From Thiohalophilus thiocyanatoxydans (GTDB lineage: Bacteria; Pseudomonadota; Gammaproteobacteria; UBA6429; Thiohalophilaceae), in the NCBI RefSeq assembly GCF_004366735.1, contig NZ_SOQX01000003.1, positions 186,001 through 250,000 of the forward strand: a stretch of DNA of 64,000 bases. The letters are read 5' to 3'. Made by a program: the position numbers and the translations under genes. Of the stretch, positions 1 through 8,867 are shown piece after piece (position 1 is the stretch's first letter; each line of letters starts with the position of its first letter). A model generated the notes under the pieces. The model was not told where the DNA came from. It searched no databases and was given only the letters and a program-made list of their open reading frames with translations.

Positions 1-817
1 GGCTGCCCAGGGCGTCGTCGAGCAGTTCGGCCGCCAGATCCCTGGCCCCCTCCAGGCCGAGCAGGGCGGGGTAGGTGGGCTTGTTGCGAGCCAGATCGGC
101 CCCGCGGGCCTTGCCCAGCGTCTCGGTATCGCCTTCGACATCCAGGATATCGTCCTGGATCTGGAAGGCCAGGCCGATGCATTTGGCGTAATGATCCAGC
201 TGGTGCAGGGTGTCAGGGTCGATGCCGGGACGACACAGGGCGCCGAGTTTGACGCTGGCGCGGATCAGGGCGCCGGTTTTGTGGATATGCATGTTCTCCA
301 GCTCGGCGATGTTCAGCTCCCGCCCCACGGCCCCCAGATCGATGGCCTGGCCCCCGGCCATGCCGCGTGAGCCGCTGGCCAGGGCCAGATCATCGAGCAT
401 CTGCAGGCGTTGTGCGGCGGGAATCTGCGGATCCAGATGCCGGGCCAGGACGTAAAAGGCCAGCGATTGCAGGGCATCGCCGCAGAGGATGGCGGTGGCC
501 TCGTCGAAGGCCCTGTGCACCGTGGGCTGGCCGCGGCGCAGATCGTCGTCATCCATGGCGGGCAGATCGTCGTGGACCAGGGAATAGGCGTGGATCAGCT
601 CCACGGCCGTTGCCGGCGCATCGAGGTGTTCGGGGGCCACGCCCAGCGCCTGGCCGGCGGCGTAGGTGAGTACCGGGCGGACCCGTTTCCCCCCGTTGAA
701 CACGGCATAGCGCATCGCCTGGTGCAGGCGTTGCGGCAGGGTCTCCGCCGTAGGGAGCCAGCGATCCAGCGCGCGGTCGGCACGCTGTTGCCATTGTTCG
801 ATCAGTGCTTCGGTCAC
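1..817 (-). CDS. ispA: Farnesyl/geranyl diphosphate synthase, 3' end outside window
   Basis: Condenses IPP with DMAPP/GPP to make farnesyl diphosphate for quinone and undecaprenyl lipid synthesis in the cytosol. Translated on the minus strand from a GTG at 817-815, it shows the first aspartate-rich motif (DDLPAMDDDD, about residues 81-90) and the second (DDILD, about residue 220), both needed for Mg-diphosphate binding in trans-prenyltransferases. The reading frame is still open at base 1, so the C terminus is missing. It starts 3 bp after the xseB stop, so the two are co-transcribed. This xseB-ispA pair, usually followed by dxs, is standard in gammaproteobacteria. FPP versus GGPP product cannot be decided here. 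Confidence 0.93.
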   Translation of the reverse strand, partial: MTEALIEQWQQRADRALDRWLPTAETLPQRLHQAMRYAVFNGGKRVRPVLTYAAGQALGVAPEHLDAPATAVELIHAYSLVHDDLPAMDDDDLRRGQPTVHRAFDEATAILCGDALQSLAFYVLARHLDPQIPAAQRLQMLDDLALASGSRGMAGGQAIDLGAVGRELNIAELENMHIHKTGALIRASVKLGALCRPGIDPDTLHQLDHYAKCIGLAFQIQDDILDVEGDTETLGKARGADLARNKPTYPALLGLEGARDLAAELLDDALGS

Positions 818-820
818 GGC

Positions 821-1099
821 TTACTGATCATCCGGCTCAAAGGGGACCAGCTCTTCCTGGCCGTTTTGCTGCAGCAGTTGTTCGACTTTCTGTTCCGCGG
901 TTTTCAGCGCCTGCTGGCAGCTGCGGGTCAGGGCGACGCCGCGTTCGAAATCCTTGAGCGATTGCTCAAGGGTCTGGTCCCCCTGTTCCATGCGCTCCAC
1001 CAGCGCCTCCAGCTCGGCCAGGGATTTTTCGAAATCGGGGGCGGCGGTTTTGGCCGCCGTCTTTTTGCTGGTTTTCTTTTTGCTATCTTTTTGGGTCAC
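821..1099 (-). CDS. xseB: Exodeoxyribonuclease VII small subunit
   Basis: Small subunit of the ExoVII single-strand DNA nuclease, which works with XseA. The 92-residue product begins at GTG (1099-1097). It has a Lys-rich, probably disordered leader (KDSKKKTSKK) before the conserved helical core FEKSLAELEALVERMEQGD, followed by the typical LEQSLKDFERGVALTRSCQ segment. The leader makes it somewhat longer than the usual ~80 residues. It is the first gene of an operon with ispA. The partner xseA lies 35 kb away in this window, so the subunits are not co-transcribed. Confidence 0.93.
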   Translation of the reverse strand: MTQKDSKKKTSKKTAAKTAAPDFEKSLAELEALVERMEQGDQTLEQSLKDFERGVALTRSCQQALKTAEQKVEQLLQQNGQEELVPFEPDDQ

Positions 1100-1265
1100 G
1101 GCACTTATACTCTAGGGTTCAGACAGTTGCAGCGCCCTGGGCGCAGGGCTAATGATAGGGGGATTTATCCGCCGAAAACAGCCCCGCAACCAGGAACATG
1201 GTGTCGCCACGCTTTAAATTGACGCGCTCTGGCCCCATGCAGTCGAAGTGAGCCACCCGCGCAGG

Positions 1266-1336
1266 GTTTAGACTGAGTCTTGACAGGGGCAAGCGGCTGG
1301 TCTATCTTACTATCACGATTTAGACAGAGTCTAAAT
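1266..1336 (+). promoter_or_regulatory. Rubrerythrin promoter with two matching palindromic operators
   Basis: A promoter is readable: TTGACA at 1280-1285, a 17-bp spacer, and TATCTT at 1303-1308, putting the start near 1315. A perfect inverted repeat, ATTTAGAC-AGA-GTCTAAAT, lies at 1318-1336, just past the start. A weaker copy, GTTTAGACTGAGTCTTGAC, at 1266-1284 covers the -35 box. Their centres are 52 bp apart, about five helical turns. The layout fits a repressor that bridges the promoter. TTTAGA(C)-N3-(G)TCTAAA resembles Fur-superfamily (PerR/Irr-type) boxes; naming PerR is inference from the peroxide role of rubrerythrins. Confidence 0.6.
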
Positions 1337-1379
1337 TTTGATTTTTCCACTAAGTCATTGATAAATGGAGGAAACGATA

Positions 1380-1802
1380 ATGGCAGAACTGAAAGGCAGC
1401 AAGACCGAACAGAGTCTGAAGGACGCCTTCTCCGGCGAGTCCCAGGCTAACCGTCGTTACCTGTACTTTGCGGCCAAGGCCGACGTCGAAGGCTACAACG
1501 ATGTCTCCGCTGTATTCCGCTCAACCGCGGAAGGTGAAACCGGCCATGCCCACGGCCATCTGGAATATCTGGAACAGTCCGGTGACCCGGCAACCGGTCT
1601 GCCCATCGGCGGTACCGCGGACAACCTGAAAGCCGCGATCGCGGGTGAAACCCACGAATACACCGACATGTATCCGGGGATGGCCAAGACCGCGCGCGAC
1701 GAAGGCTTCGACGAAGTCGCCGACTGGTTCGAAACCCTGGCCAAGGCGGAACGCTCTCACGCGAACCGTTTCCAGAAGGCCCTGGACAACCTGGATTCCT
1801 GA
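1380..1802 (+). CDS. Rubrerythrin-type diiron protein (no rubredoxin domain)
   Basis: Ferritin-like diiron protein; rubrerythrins reduce hydrogen peroxide in the cytosol. From the ATG at 1380 the product is 140 residues. The diiron ligands are visible: E20, the ExxH pair E53/H56, E90/E93 and the second ExxH pair E124/H127. There is no C-terminal CxxC rubredoxin domain, so electrons must come from a separate donor. The ATG at 1380 was chosen over the in-frame one at 1365 because GGAGGA at 1367-1372 gives ideal ribosome-binding spacing. A strong terminator follows directly, so it is likely transcribed alone or attenuated before the Fe-S gene. Rubrerythrin, an HdrD-like Fe-S protein and DUF3501 often occur together in proteobacteria. 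Confidence 0.93.
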   Translation: MAELKGSKTEQSLKDAFSGESQANRRYLYFAAKADVEGYNDVSAVFRSTAEGETGHAHGHLEYLEQSGDPATGLPIGGTADNLKAAIAGETHEYTDMYPGMAKTARDEGFDEVADWFETLAKAERSHANRFQKALDNLDS

Positions 1803-1826
1803 TCCGGCGTTGTACAGGATAAAGAG

Positions 1827-1855
1827 CCGGGATCAGAACCCTGATCCCGGTTTTT
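1827..1855 (+). terminator. Rho-independent terminator after rubrerythrin
   Basis: Perfect 10-bp stem CCGGGATCAG / CTGATCCCGG with a 4-base loop, followed by TTTTT. It separates the rubrerythrin gene from the downstream Fe-S gene. Confidence 0.85.
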
Positions 1856-1898
1856 CAACTTCTGTTTTCACCAAACTTGATAACAACAGGGAGCTCTC

Positions 1899-3233
1899 AT
1901 GGCCGGTTCAAACGTTCGTGAAGGTAGTCTCGATGCACCAACTCGTCATCCGATTGACTGGCAAAGCGAGTCGTTCTATGACGAACAGGCACTCAACGAC
2001 GAGCTGGAAAGGGTCTTCGATATCTGTCACGGGTGTCGTCGCTGCGTAAGCCTGTGCCACTCATTCCCGACGTTATTCGATCTGGTGGACGAATCCGAGA
2101 CCATGGAAGTCGATGGTGTTGCCAAAGACGATTTCTGGAAAGTCGTGGAGCACTGTTATCTGTGTGATCTGTGCTACATGACCAAATGTCCTTATGTGCC
2201 GCCGCACGAATGGAATGTGGATTTTCCACACCTGATGTTGCGCGCCAAGGCCGTCAAATTCAAAAAAGAGGGCACGAGTTTCCGTAACAAGATGCTCTCC
2301 TCAACCGACACGGTGGGCAAGATCGCCGGTATTCCGGTGGTCGCCCAGACCGTCAATACCGTGAACAATATCAAACCGCTGCGCAAGCTGATGCAGCCGG
2401 TTACCGGCATCCATGCCGAAGCCACGTTGCCGCGTTTTGAAAGTAAGTCGTATCGCCAGCGCTTCAAGGGCAGCGGCGATATGCAGGCCGATCCCGGTGA
2501 AACCACCTGGGGCAAGGTGGCGATGTTCGCGACCTGCTACGGGAACCGCAATGAACCGGGCATGAATGAAGACATGGTCGCGGTGCTGGAGCATAACGGC
2601 ATCCCGGTGGTGCTGGCCGAGAAGGAACAGTGCTGCGGTATGCCCAAGCTGGAACTGGGCGATCTGGAGTCGGTGGCGAAGGCCAAAGATGCCAACATTC
2701 CGGCGCTGGCCAAACTGGTGGATGAAGGTTATGACCTGATCGCGCCGATTCCCTCCTGCGCGCTGATGTTCAGGCAGGAACTGCCGCTGATGTTCCCCGA
2801 TGACGAGGATGTCAAAAAAGTCCAGCAGGCGTTTTACGATCCGTTTGAATACCTGATGCTGCGCCACAAGGAAGGCAAACTGAACACCGACTTCCCCAAC
2901 AGGCTGGGCAAGGTCGCCTACCACGTGGCCTGCCACCAGCGGGTGCAGAACATCGGTCTGAAAACCCGGGACGCCCTGAAGCTGGTACCCGATACCGAAA
3001 TTGAAGTCATCGAGCGCTGCTCGGGCCATGACGGTACCTACGCGGTGAAAAAGGAGTACCACGAGATCTCCATGAAAATCTGCCGCCCGGTGACCAACAA
3101 GGTCAAACAGGCCGAACCGGACCACTACACCAGTGACTGCATCATGGCCGGCCATCAGATCGAAAACGGCCTGCGCGACGGCTCGCATCCCGAACACCCG
3201 ATGACCCTGCTGCGAGTTGCTTACGGTATATAA
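1899..3233 (+). CDS. HdrD/GlpC-like iron-sulfur protein with CCG domains
   Basis: Cytosolic or membrane-peripheral electron-transfer protein of 444 residues. Two [4Fe-4S] motifs are visible: C43, C46, C49, C53 and C86, C89, C92, C97 (the latter followed by Pro). Two CCG-type domains follow, of the kind found in heterodisulfide reductase HdrD, GlpC and LutA. The first has a canonical CCG (EKEQCCGMP); the second reads CSG, so one cysteine is replaced by serine. Located between rubrerythrin and DUF3501, it is a plausible electron donor for peroxide reduction by the rubrerythrin, but that is inference. No catalytic FAD or Mo subunit lies nearby, so glycerol-3-phosphate dehydrogenase or heterodisulfide reductase activity is not supported. 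Confidence 0.85.
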   Translation: MAGSNVREGSLDAPTRHPIDWQSESFYDEQALNDELERVFDICHGCRRCVSLCHSFPTLFDLVDESETMEVDGVAKDDFWKVVEHCYLCDLCYMTKCPYVPPHEWNVDFPHLMLRAKAVKFKKEGTSFRNKMLSSTDTVGKIAGIPVVAQTVNTVNNIKPLRKLMQPVTGIHAEATLPRFESKSYRQRFKGSGDMQADPGETTWGKVAMFATCYGNRNEPGMNEDMVAVLEHNGIPVVLAEKEQCCGMPKLELGDLESVAKAKDANIPALAKLVDEGYDLIAPIPSCALMFRQELPLMFPDDEDVKKVQQAFYDPFEYLMLRHKEGKLNTDFPNRLGKVAYHVACHQRVQNIGLKTRDALKLVPDTEIEVIERCSGHDGTYAVKKEYHEISMKICRPVTNKVKQAEPDHYTSDCIMAGHQIENGLRDGSHPEHPMTLLRVAYGI

Positions 3234-3235
3234 GC

Positions 3236-3275
3236 AACAGGGCCGAGGGACGAGTTACGAGGGACGAGGAAAAGC
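3236..3275. repeat. Dispersed 40-bp repeat (family B), single arm
   Basis: The 40 bases starting right after the Fe-S gene are identical to 16832-16871. The core is GGGACGAG-TTAC-GAGGGACGAG. Only one arm is present here, whereas the other locus has an inverted pair. Confidence 0.85.
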
Positions 3276-3280
3276 ACTCA

Positions 3281-3338
3281 CCACCAAGACACCAAGAAAA
3301 TAAATAATTTATTACTTGGTGTCTTTGTGCCTTGGTGG
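3281..3338. repeat. Imperfect inverted repeat (CCACCAAG type)
   Basis: The left arm CCACCAAGACACCAAG (3281-3296) pairs with the right arm at 3315-3338 around an AT-rich centre; the right arm carries 8 extra bases. It lies between the HdrD-like and DUF3501 genes and is probably a mobile-repeat remnant or mRNA hairpin. Confidence 0.75.
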
Positions 3339-3397
3339 AGAGATTTTAGTTGCTTTGTTTTTGACCGAATACACATGCAGATTCGAGAGGTTTGATA

Positions 3398-3979
3398 ATG
3401 GCTACGTTGACACGTGACGATCTGATGTCGCTGGAAGAGTACGCGAAACAACGCAAGGATTTCCGCAGCAAGGTTCTTGAGCATAAAAAGTACCGCAAGG
3501 TCCCGCTGTCGGAACATGCGACTTTGTATTTCGAGGATCGGCTGACTATCCAGTACCAGATTCAGGAGATGTTGCGGGTCGAACGCATTTTTGAACAGGA
3601 AGGGATCCAGGATGAACTGGATGCCTACAACCCGTTAATCCCCGATGGCAGCAACCTCAAGGCCACCTTCATGATCGAATACGAAGATGAAGAGGAGCGT
3701 AAAAAGGCCCTGGCCCAGCTGATCGGTGTGGAGGACAAGGTCTGGGTTCAGATCGAGGGGCACGACAAGGTCTATGCCATTGCCGACGAGGATATGGAAC
3801 GGGAAGACGAGACCAAGACCTCGTCGGTCCACTTCATGCGCTTCGAGTTTGAACCGGCCATGGCCGAAGCGGTTAAAAACGGCGCGGCGATCAATATGGG
3901 TGTCGACCACGAGAACCTGACAACCAGCATTACCGTCAGTGACGATACCCGCAAGGCGCTGGTGGCCGACTTTCAGTAA
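3398..3979 (+). CDS. DUF3501 family protein
   Basis: A 193-residue cytosolic protein of unknown biochemical function, recognised by its opening (TRDDLMSLEEYAKQR) and by the ALYFED/QIQEMLRVERIF region typical of DUF3501. Residues about 80-150 are strongly acidic (YEDEEERKK, DEDMEREDETK). I chose the ATG at 3398 over the in-frame TTG at 3392 because homologues start with a short leader before LTRDDL. It belongs with the rubrerythrin and HdrD-like genes, and co-occurrence is the only functional clue. A bidirectional-looking terminator follows immediately. Confidence 0.85.
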   Translation: MATLTRDDLMSLEEYAKQRKDFRSKVLEHKKYRKVPLSEHATLYFEDRLTIQYQIQEMLRVERIFEQEGIQDELDAYNPLIPDGSNLKATFMIEYEDEEERKKALAQLIGVEDKVWVQIEGHDKVYAIADEDMEREDETKTSSVHFMRFEFEPAMAEAVKNGAAINMGVDHENLTTSITVSDDTRKALVADFQ

Positions 3980-4002
3980 CGCTGTCGGCAACCCGTAAAA
4001 AA

Positions 4003-4031
4003 AGCCCGACCAGTAATGGTCGGGCTTTTTT
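4003..4031 (+). terminator. Terminator after DUF3501 gene
   Basis: AGCCCGACC / GGTCGGGCT stem with loop AGTAAT, flanked by an A-tract upstream and TTTTTT downstream. Confidence 0.9.
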
Positions 4032-4108
4032 GTGCAAGAAAGAGAATGTTTACCGTAGCAATGCTCGCAGGCAGGTATTGTCAGTCGGGTCTCGGAAATT
4101 TTCGCATA

Positions 4109-4288
4109 TGGAAATCAAACGCGGAGTTCGCGGAGACGCGGAGGCGCAGAGAAACCTGGTTTGGTTTGCAGGATATTTGTTGCTCTGTCAATTCTGACAG
4201 CCTGCTTCTGCATAATTCATTTTTCTACATTAACAATTATCCTTGTCTCCGCGACTCTGCGTCTCCGCGAACTCCGCGTTATTTTCCA
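4109..4288. repeat. Palindromic intergenic element, family A copy 1
   Basis: The left arm (4109-4154, AACGCGGAGTTCGCGGAGAC core) is the reverse complement of the right arm (4244-4288), around a ~90-bp interior without genes. The ends resemble TGGAAAATAACGCGGAG. Related copies lie at 10585, 11717, 11943, 18211, 22783 and 23680. Confidence 0.85.
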
Positions 4289-4322
4289 AACAATCATAGA
4301 ATGTAATATCACAGCTTACAGC

Positions 4323-5435
4323 TTAGAATTGCACGCCCAGCTGCACAAAGCCGGAGAGGTTGTTGTCGTTACCCATTACCGCGGCGTCAGCTTGCAGGCC
4401 GAGGATATTCAGTCCCAGTCCGGCGGAGAGCAGATCATCATCCGGACCGGCGACATCGGCGGTATTTTTGGCGTAACCGGCGCGCAGCTTGAGGGTGCTG
4501 AAAATATCGAACTCCAGCCCGGCGGCCAGCATCTGCGTCTTGTCACCCCCGGCGACCAGCGGGTCGTTTTCGCTCAGATCATAATCCACGGCCACGGTGA
4601 ACACATCGCCGTTATAGGCGAGGCCGGCCCGGCTCTGGGGCTCGATCTTGACGGTCCGGTTGCCGGAGGTCGTGTAGGTTTGCTCACTGATATTGCGTAC
4701 CACCACCCCGGCTTGCCAGCGGCTCTCCTCGCCCAGCCGGTAGACCAGGCCGATATCGGCGTTGACGCCGCCGCCATGATCCTTCTCGCCTTCCTCGGTG
4801 GCGGCATCGATCAGATCGCCCAGGTCTTCGGTGTTGCGCAGCAGAACCGAATCCGAGTCATAGGAGGTGACCGACTGCGATTTGGGGGTGAAGCCGACCG
4901 AGAACCGGCCGAACTGACGGGCCAGGCTGACGCCGATCTCGGTGACTTCCAGACCGACCAGATCGATGGTGGAGTCAGCGCCATTGTTTGACGCGTCATA
5001 TTGGACGCCGCTGTTGGCCTGGATATAGCGGTTGGCACTGACTGCCCCGGCCCACTTTTCCGCCGAGAACCCGACATTCAGCGCGCCGTTGCCGAGCACA
5101 TCGATCCGCTTGCCGTCGGCGCGGCTGGCCGCCGCATCCATGCCGGCAAGGTCGTTGGCGTCGTAGGCATCGTTGAAGTCTTCGATGTCATCCAGCAGAT
5201 TTTCGTTATCAATCGCCTGCACGCCGAGACCGGCGGTGAGGGAGAAATCATCCTCGAAGCGCTGGGCGGCCAGCATCGCCGGGTTGCTGAACGGGGCCGA
5301 GGCAATGTTGCTGCTGGCCACACCGGTGGTGCCCATCCCGGCCGAGCGGGCTTCATAGGTGGCAAAGGGCAGGGCCGTGGCGTTCAGGCTGAGTCCCAGC
5401 AGGGCGGCGGTAAGCAGGGGGCGTGTCAGTTGCAT
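4323..5435 (-). CDS. TraF-like outer-membrane beta-barrel protein
   Basis: A 370-residue exported protein with a signal peptide (residues 1-21, ending NATA-LP) and a barrel-type C terminus ending in Phe (QLGVQF), the usual outer-membrane assembly signal. The start of the mature part (ATYEARSAGMGTTGVAS...APFSNPAML) matches the conjugal-transfer TraF-type family (PF13729), which is related to FadL-like barrels. Despite the family name there are no conjugation genes here. It is a single gene on the minus strand whose 3' end abuts a family A repeat. The substrate is unknown. Confidence 0.8.
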   Translation of the reverse strand: MQLTRPLLTAALLGLSLNATALPFATYEARSAGMGTTGVASSNIASAPFSNPAMLAAQRFEDDFSLTAGLGVQAIDNENLLDDIEDFNDAYDANDLAGMDAAASRADGKRIDVLGNGALNVGFSAEKWAGAVSANRYIQANSGVQYDASNNGADSTIDLVGLEVTEIGVSLARQFGRFSVGFTPKSQSVTSYDSDSVLLRNTEDLGDLIDAATEEGEKDHGGGVNADIGLVYRLGEESRWQAGVVVRNISEQTYTTSGNRTVKIEPQSRAGLAYNGDVFTVAVDYDLSENDPLVAGGDKTQMLAAGLEFDIFSTLKLRAGYAKNTADVAGPDDDLLSAGLGLNILGLQADAAVMGNDNNLSGFVQLGVQF

Positions 5436-5583
5436 GGTATCCTCGTTTTTATAAGTTGTCGGGCGATCCCGGATCCGTCCCGGAAACAGGGTGGCGAAAA
5501 GTGCATGATTGCGCCGATTTTTTGTTATTATCGGACGCTAATCAAATTGCTTTAATAATGAATCGATTACGAGCCACTACCCG

Positions 5584-6858
5584 TTGCAGCCAGAAATCAT
5601 TCCACGTAATGCCCATGCGGTTTCCCGCGCCGACATCAGTGAGTATGCGCTCAAGGTGCTCTATCGGCTGAAAAAGGCCGGTTTTGCCGCCTATCTGGTC
5701 GGCGGCGGGGTGCGGGATCTGCTGTTGCGCCATCAGCCCAAGGACTTCGATGTGGCGACCGACGCCACCCCCGAGGATGTCAAAAAGCTGTTTCGCAATT
5801 GCCGGCTGATCGGCCGCCGTTTTCGCCTGGCGCATGTCCATTTCGGGCGGGACATCATCGAGGTAGCCACCTTCCGGGCCCAGCATCGGGATGGGGATGA
5901 GGACGGGGTGATGACCGACGGGATGATTTTGCGGGATAACGTTTTCGGCTCACTGGAAGAAGATGCCTTTCGCCGCGATTTTACGGTCAATGCGCTGTAT
6001 TACAACATCGAGGATTTTTCCATCGTCGATTACACCGGTGGCATGGCCGATCTGGCGCAACAGCGCCTGCGCATGATCGGGGATCCCGATGTGCGGATCC
6101 AGGAAGACCCGGTACGCTTGCTGCGCGCCCTGCGCTTTGCGGCCAAACTGGATTTCAGCCTCGATTCCGAACTGGAGGCAATGTTTGCCCGCCATGGCGA
6201 GCGGCTGCTCGATGTGCCGCCGGCGCGCCTGTTCGAGGAGATGCTGAAACTGTTCATGTCCGGTCAGGCAGTGCAAACCTTCGAGCTGTTGCTCAAATAC
6301 GGCCTGTTCCAGTTTCTGTTTCCCCAGACGGCCGAACTGCTGGAGACTGATGACGGCTATACCCGGCGCTTTATCGAAGCGGGCCTGGCGAATACGGATC
6401 GGCGCATTCAGGATGAAAAACCGGTAACCCCGTTCTTTTTGTTCGGGGTGCTGTTGTGGCCGCCGGTACAGCAGCAGGCGGCCCTGTTGCGGGAACAGGA
6501 GGAGAGCGAACTGCAGGCGCTGTACCAGGCGGGCCGCGACGTGGTGCAACAGCAGACCCGGCGCATCACCATTCCCAAACGCTTCACCCTGCCGATGAAG
6601 GAGACCTGGCAGATGCAGGCGCGTCTGGTCAAACGTCAGGGCAAGCGGGCGGTGCGGTTGCTGGAGCAATCGCGCTTTCGCGCGGGGTATGATTTTCTGT
6701 TACTGCGCAAACAGGCCGGTGAACCGCTGGATGAATTGTGTGAGTGGTGGACCGAGTTCCAGCAGGCGGATGAAAAGATCCAGCGGGAGATGCTGCAGGC
6801 CGTGTCGCCGGGCACCAAAAGCAAACGCGGCCGGCGGCGCCGGAAAAAACGGACATGA
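5584..6858 (+). CDS. pcnB: Poly(A) polymerase I
   Basis: Adds 3' poly(A) tails that target RNA for decay. The nucleotidyltransferase core is clear: YLVGGGVRDLLL (about residues 38-48) and the metal-binding DFD (54-56), then the RRFRLAHVHFG motif. The C terminus is very basic (SKRGRRRRKKRT), as in the family. No ATG is available: the frame opens at 5542 after a stop, and the only usual start is TTG at 5584; an ATT lies in frame at 5566. E. coli pcnB is known to start at AUU, which keeps expression low, so a weak start may be conserved. Its stop overlaps the folK start. Confidence 0.92.
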   Translation: MQPEIIPRNAHAVSRADISEYALKVLYRLKKAGFAAYLVGGGVRDLLLRHQPKDFDVATDATPEDVKKLFRNCRLIGRRFRLAHVHFGRDIIEVATFRAQHRDGDEDGVMTDGMILRDNVFGSLEEDAFRRDFTVNALYYNIEDFSIVDYTGGMADLAQQRLRMIGDPDVRIQEDPVRLLRALRFAAKLDFSLDSELEAMFARHGERLLDVPPARLFEEMLKLFMSGQAVQTFELLLKYGLFQFLFPQTAELLETDDGYTRRFIEAGLANTDRRIQDEKPVTPFFLFGVLLWPPVQQQAALLREQEESELQALYQAGRDVVQQQTRRITIPKRFTLPMKETWQMQARLVKRQGKRAVRLLEQSRFRAGYDFLLLRKQAGEPLDELCEWWTEFQQADEKIQREMLQAVSPGTKSKRGRRRRKKRT

Positions 6859-7346
6859 TAGACAGCTACATTGCCCTGGGCAGCAATCTTGATGATCCGC
6901 TTGCCCAGGTGAGACAGGCGCTGGACGAACTGGCGCACTTGCCCGGCTCGCGCCTGCGCGCGGCCTCCGCGTTGTATCGTTCGGCGCCGATGGGACCGGC
7001 CGATCAGCCGGATTATATCAACGCGGTGGCTGTCCTGGAGACCGGGTTGTCACCGCATGCGCTGCTGGATGCCTTGCAGGCGATCGAACAGACGCATGGA
7101 CGGGTGCGCGAGGGAGAACGCTGGGGCCCGCGTCCCCTGGATCTGGATGTGTTACTCTATGGCGAGGAAACGATCAGCGATCAACGATTAACCATTCCGC
7201 ACCCGGGCATGACTGAACGCGCTTTTGTGTTGTATCCATTGCAGGAGATCGTCGCGCCGGATTTCACGATCCCGGGTCACGGCTCCCTGCAGGCGCTCCT
7301 GCCCCGGGTCGCGGCGGATCGGCCGGAGCGTTTGCACGATGCGTGA
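6855..7346 (+). CDS. folK: 2-amino-4-hydroxy-6-hydroxymethyldihydropteridine pyrophosphokinase
   Basis: Transfers pyrophosphate from ATP to the pterin in folate synthesis. The product is 163 residues, a usual HPPK length. It opens with SYIALGSNLDDP and carries the signature RPLDLDVLLYG with the Mg-binding D96 and D98. Its ATG overlaps the pcnB stop by 4 bp (ATGA), and it overlaps the following kinase gene by 8 bp, so the three are translationally linked. Confidence 0.95.
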   Translation: MIDSYIALGSNLDDPLAQVRQALDELAHLPGSRLRAASALYRSAPMGPADQPDYINAVAVLETGLSPHALLDALQAIEQTHGRVREGERWGPRPLDLDVLLYGEETISDQRLTIPHPGMTERAFVLYPLQEIVAPDFTIPGHGSLQALLPRVAADRPERLHDA

Positions 7347-7988
7347 TAGCGGTTCTCTCGGCTATATTGTGGTGGAAGGGCCGATCGGGGTGGGCAAGAC
7401 CACGCTGGCCCGGCGCCTGGCCGACTCTTTCGGTTCGGATCTGATTCTCGAGGGCGCCGACGACAATCCTTTTCTGGAACGCTTCTACGAGAATCCCCGC
7501 GCCGCCGCCCTGCAGACCCAGCTGTTTTTCCTCTTCCAACGGGTACGCCAGATTCAAACCCTGCAACAGAGCGATATGTTCGCCCCGGTGCGCGTGGCCG
7601 ACTTTCTGATGGAAAAGGATCGGCTGTTTGCCGAGCTGACCCTGGATGCCGAGGAGTTCAAGCTCTATGATCAGGTATATCAACATATGGCGGTGAGCGG
7701 TCCGCAACCCGATCTGGTGGTCTATCTGCAGGCGCCGGTCGAGGTGTTGCGCAAGCGCATTGCTGAGCGCGGCCGCGCTTATGAACGTAGCCTGGATCCC
7801 AACTATCTGCACCGCTTGAGTGAAAGTTACATGGCGTTCTTTCATGACTATAATGCGTCGCCGCTGTTGATCGTCAATGCCGCCGAAATTGATTTTGCCA
7901 ACAAGGCGCAGGATTACACGCTGCTGCTGGACCAGATCAGCAAAATTCGCAGCGGCAGACACTATTTCAATCCCGGTCCGCTGGAATT

Positions 7989-7992
<4 letters not shown>
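7339..7992 (+). CDS. Deoxynucleoside kinase (dGK/dCK family)
   Basis: Phosphorylates deoxynucleosides for dNTP salvage. The start at 7339 (MRDSGSLGYIVVEGPIGVGK) gives 217 residues with the P-loop GPIGVGKTT at about 14-22. The lid-type Arg segment KRIAERGRAYERS is followed by LHRLSESYMAFFHDY, typical of the dNK/thymidylate-kinase-like fold. Substrate preference cannot be read from sequence. It lies between folK and panB, overlapping both, an arrangement also found in other gammaproteobacteria. Longer in-frame starts exist upstream (7225) but would run inside folK and lack family similarity. Confidence 0.88.
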
Positions 7993-8810
<818 letters not shown>

Positions 8811-8867
8811 GCGAACCTTGAGAACGTGTAAGGTTCTAAGTAAAACAACGTTTCTCTGGAGAACAGT

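Noticed and set aside
2301-3197. 298-residue minus ORF opposite the HdrD-like gene
   Set aside because: Antisense to a gene with conserved Cys motifs; no family similarity.
4109-4288. Candidate insertion sequence
   Set aside because: Inverted arms but no transposase gene or room for one; better described as a palindromic non-autonomous repeat.
4323-5435. Evidence for a conjugative element (TraF-like name)
   Set aside because: Only a chromosomal outer-membrane family member; no other transfer genes, relaxase or origin nearby.
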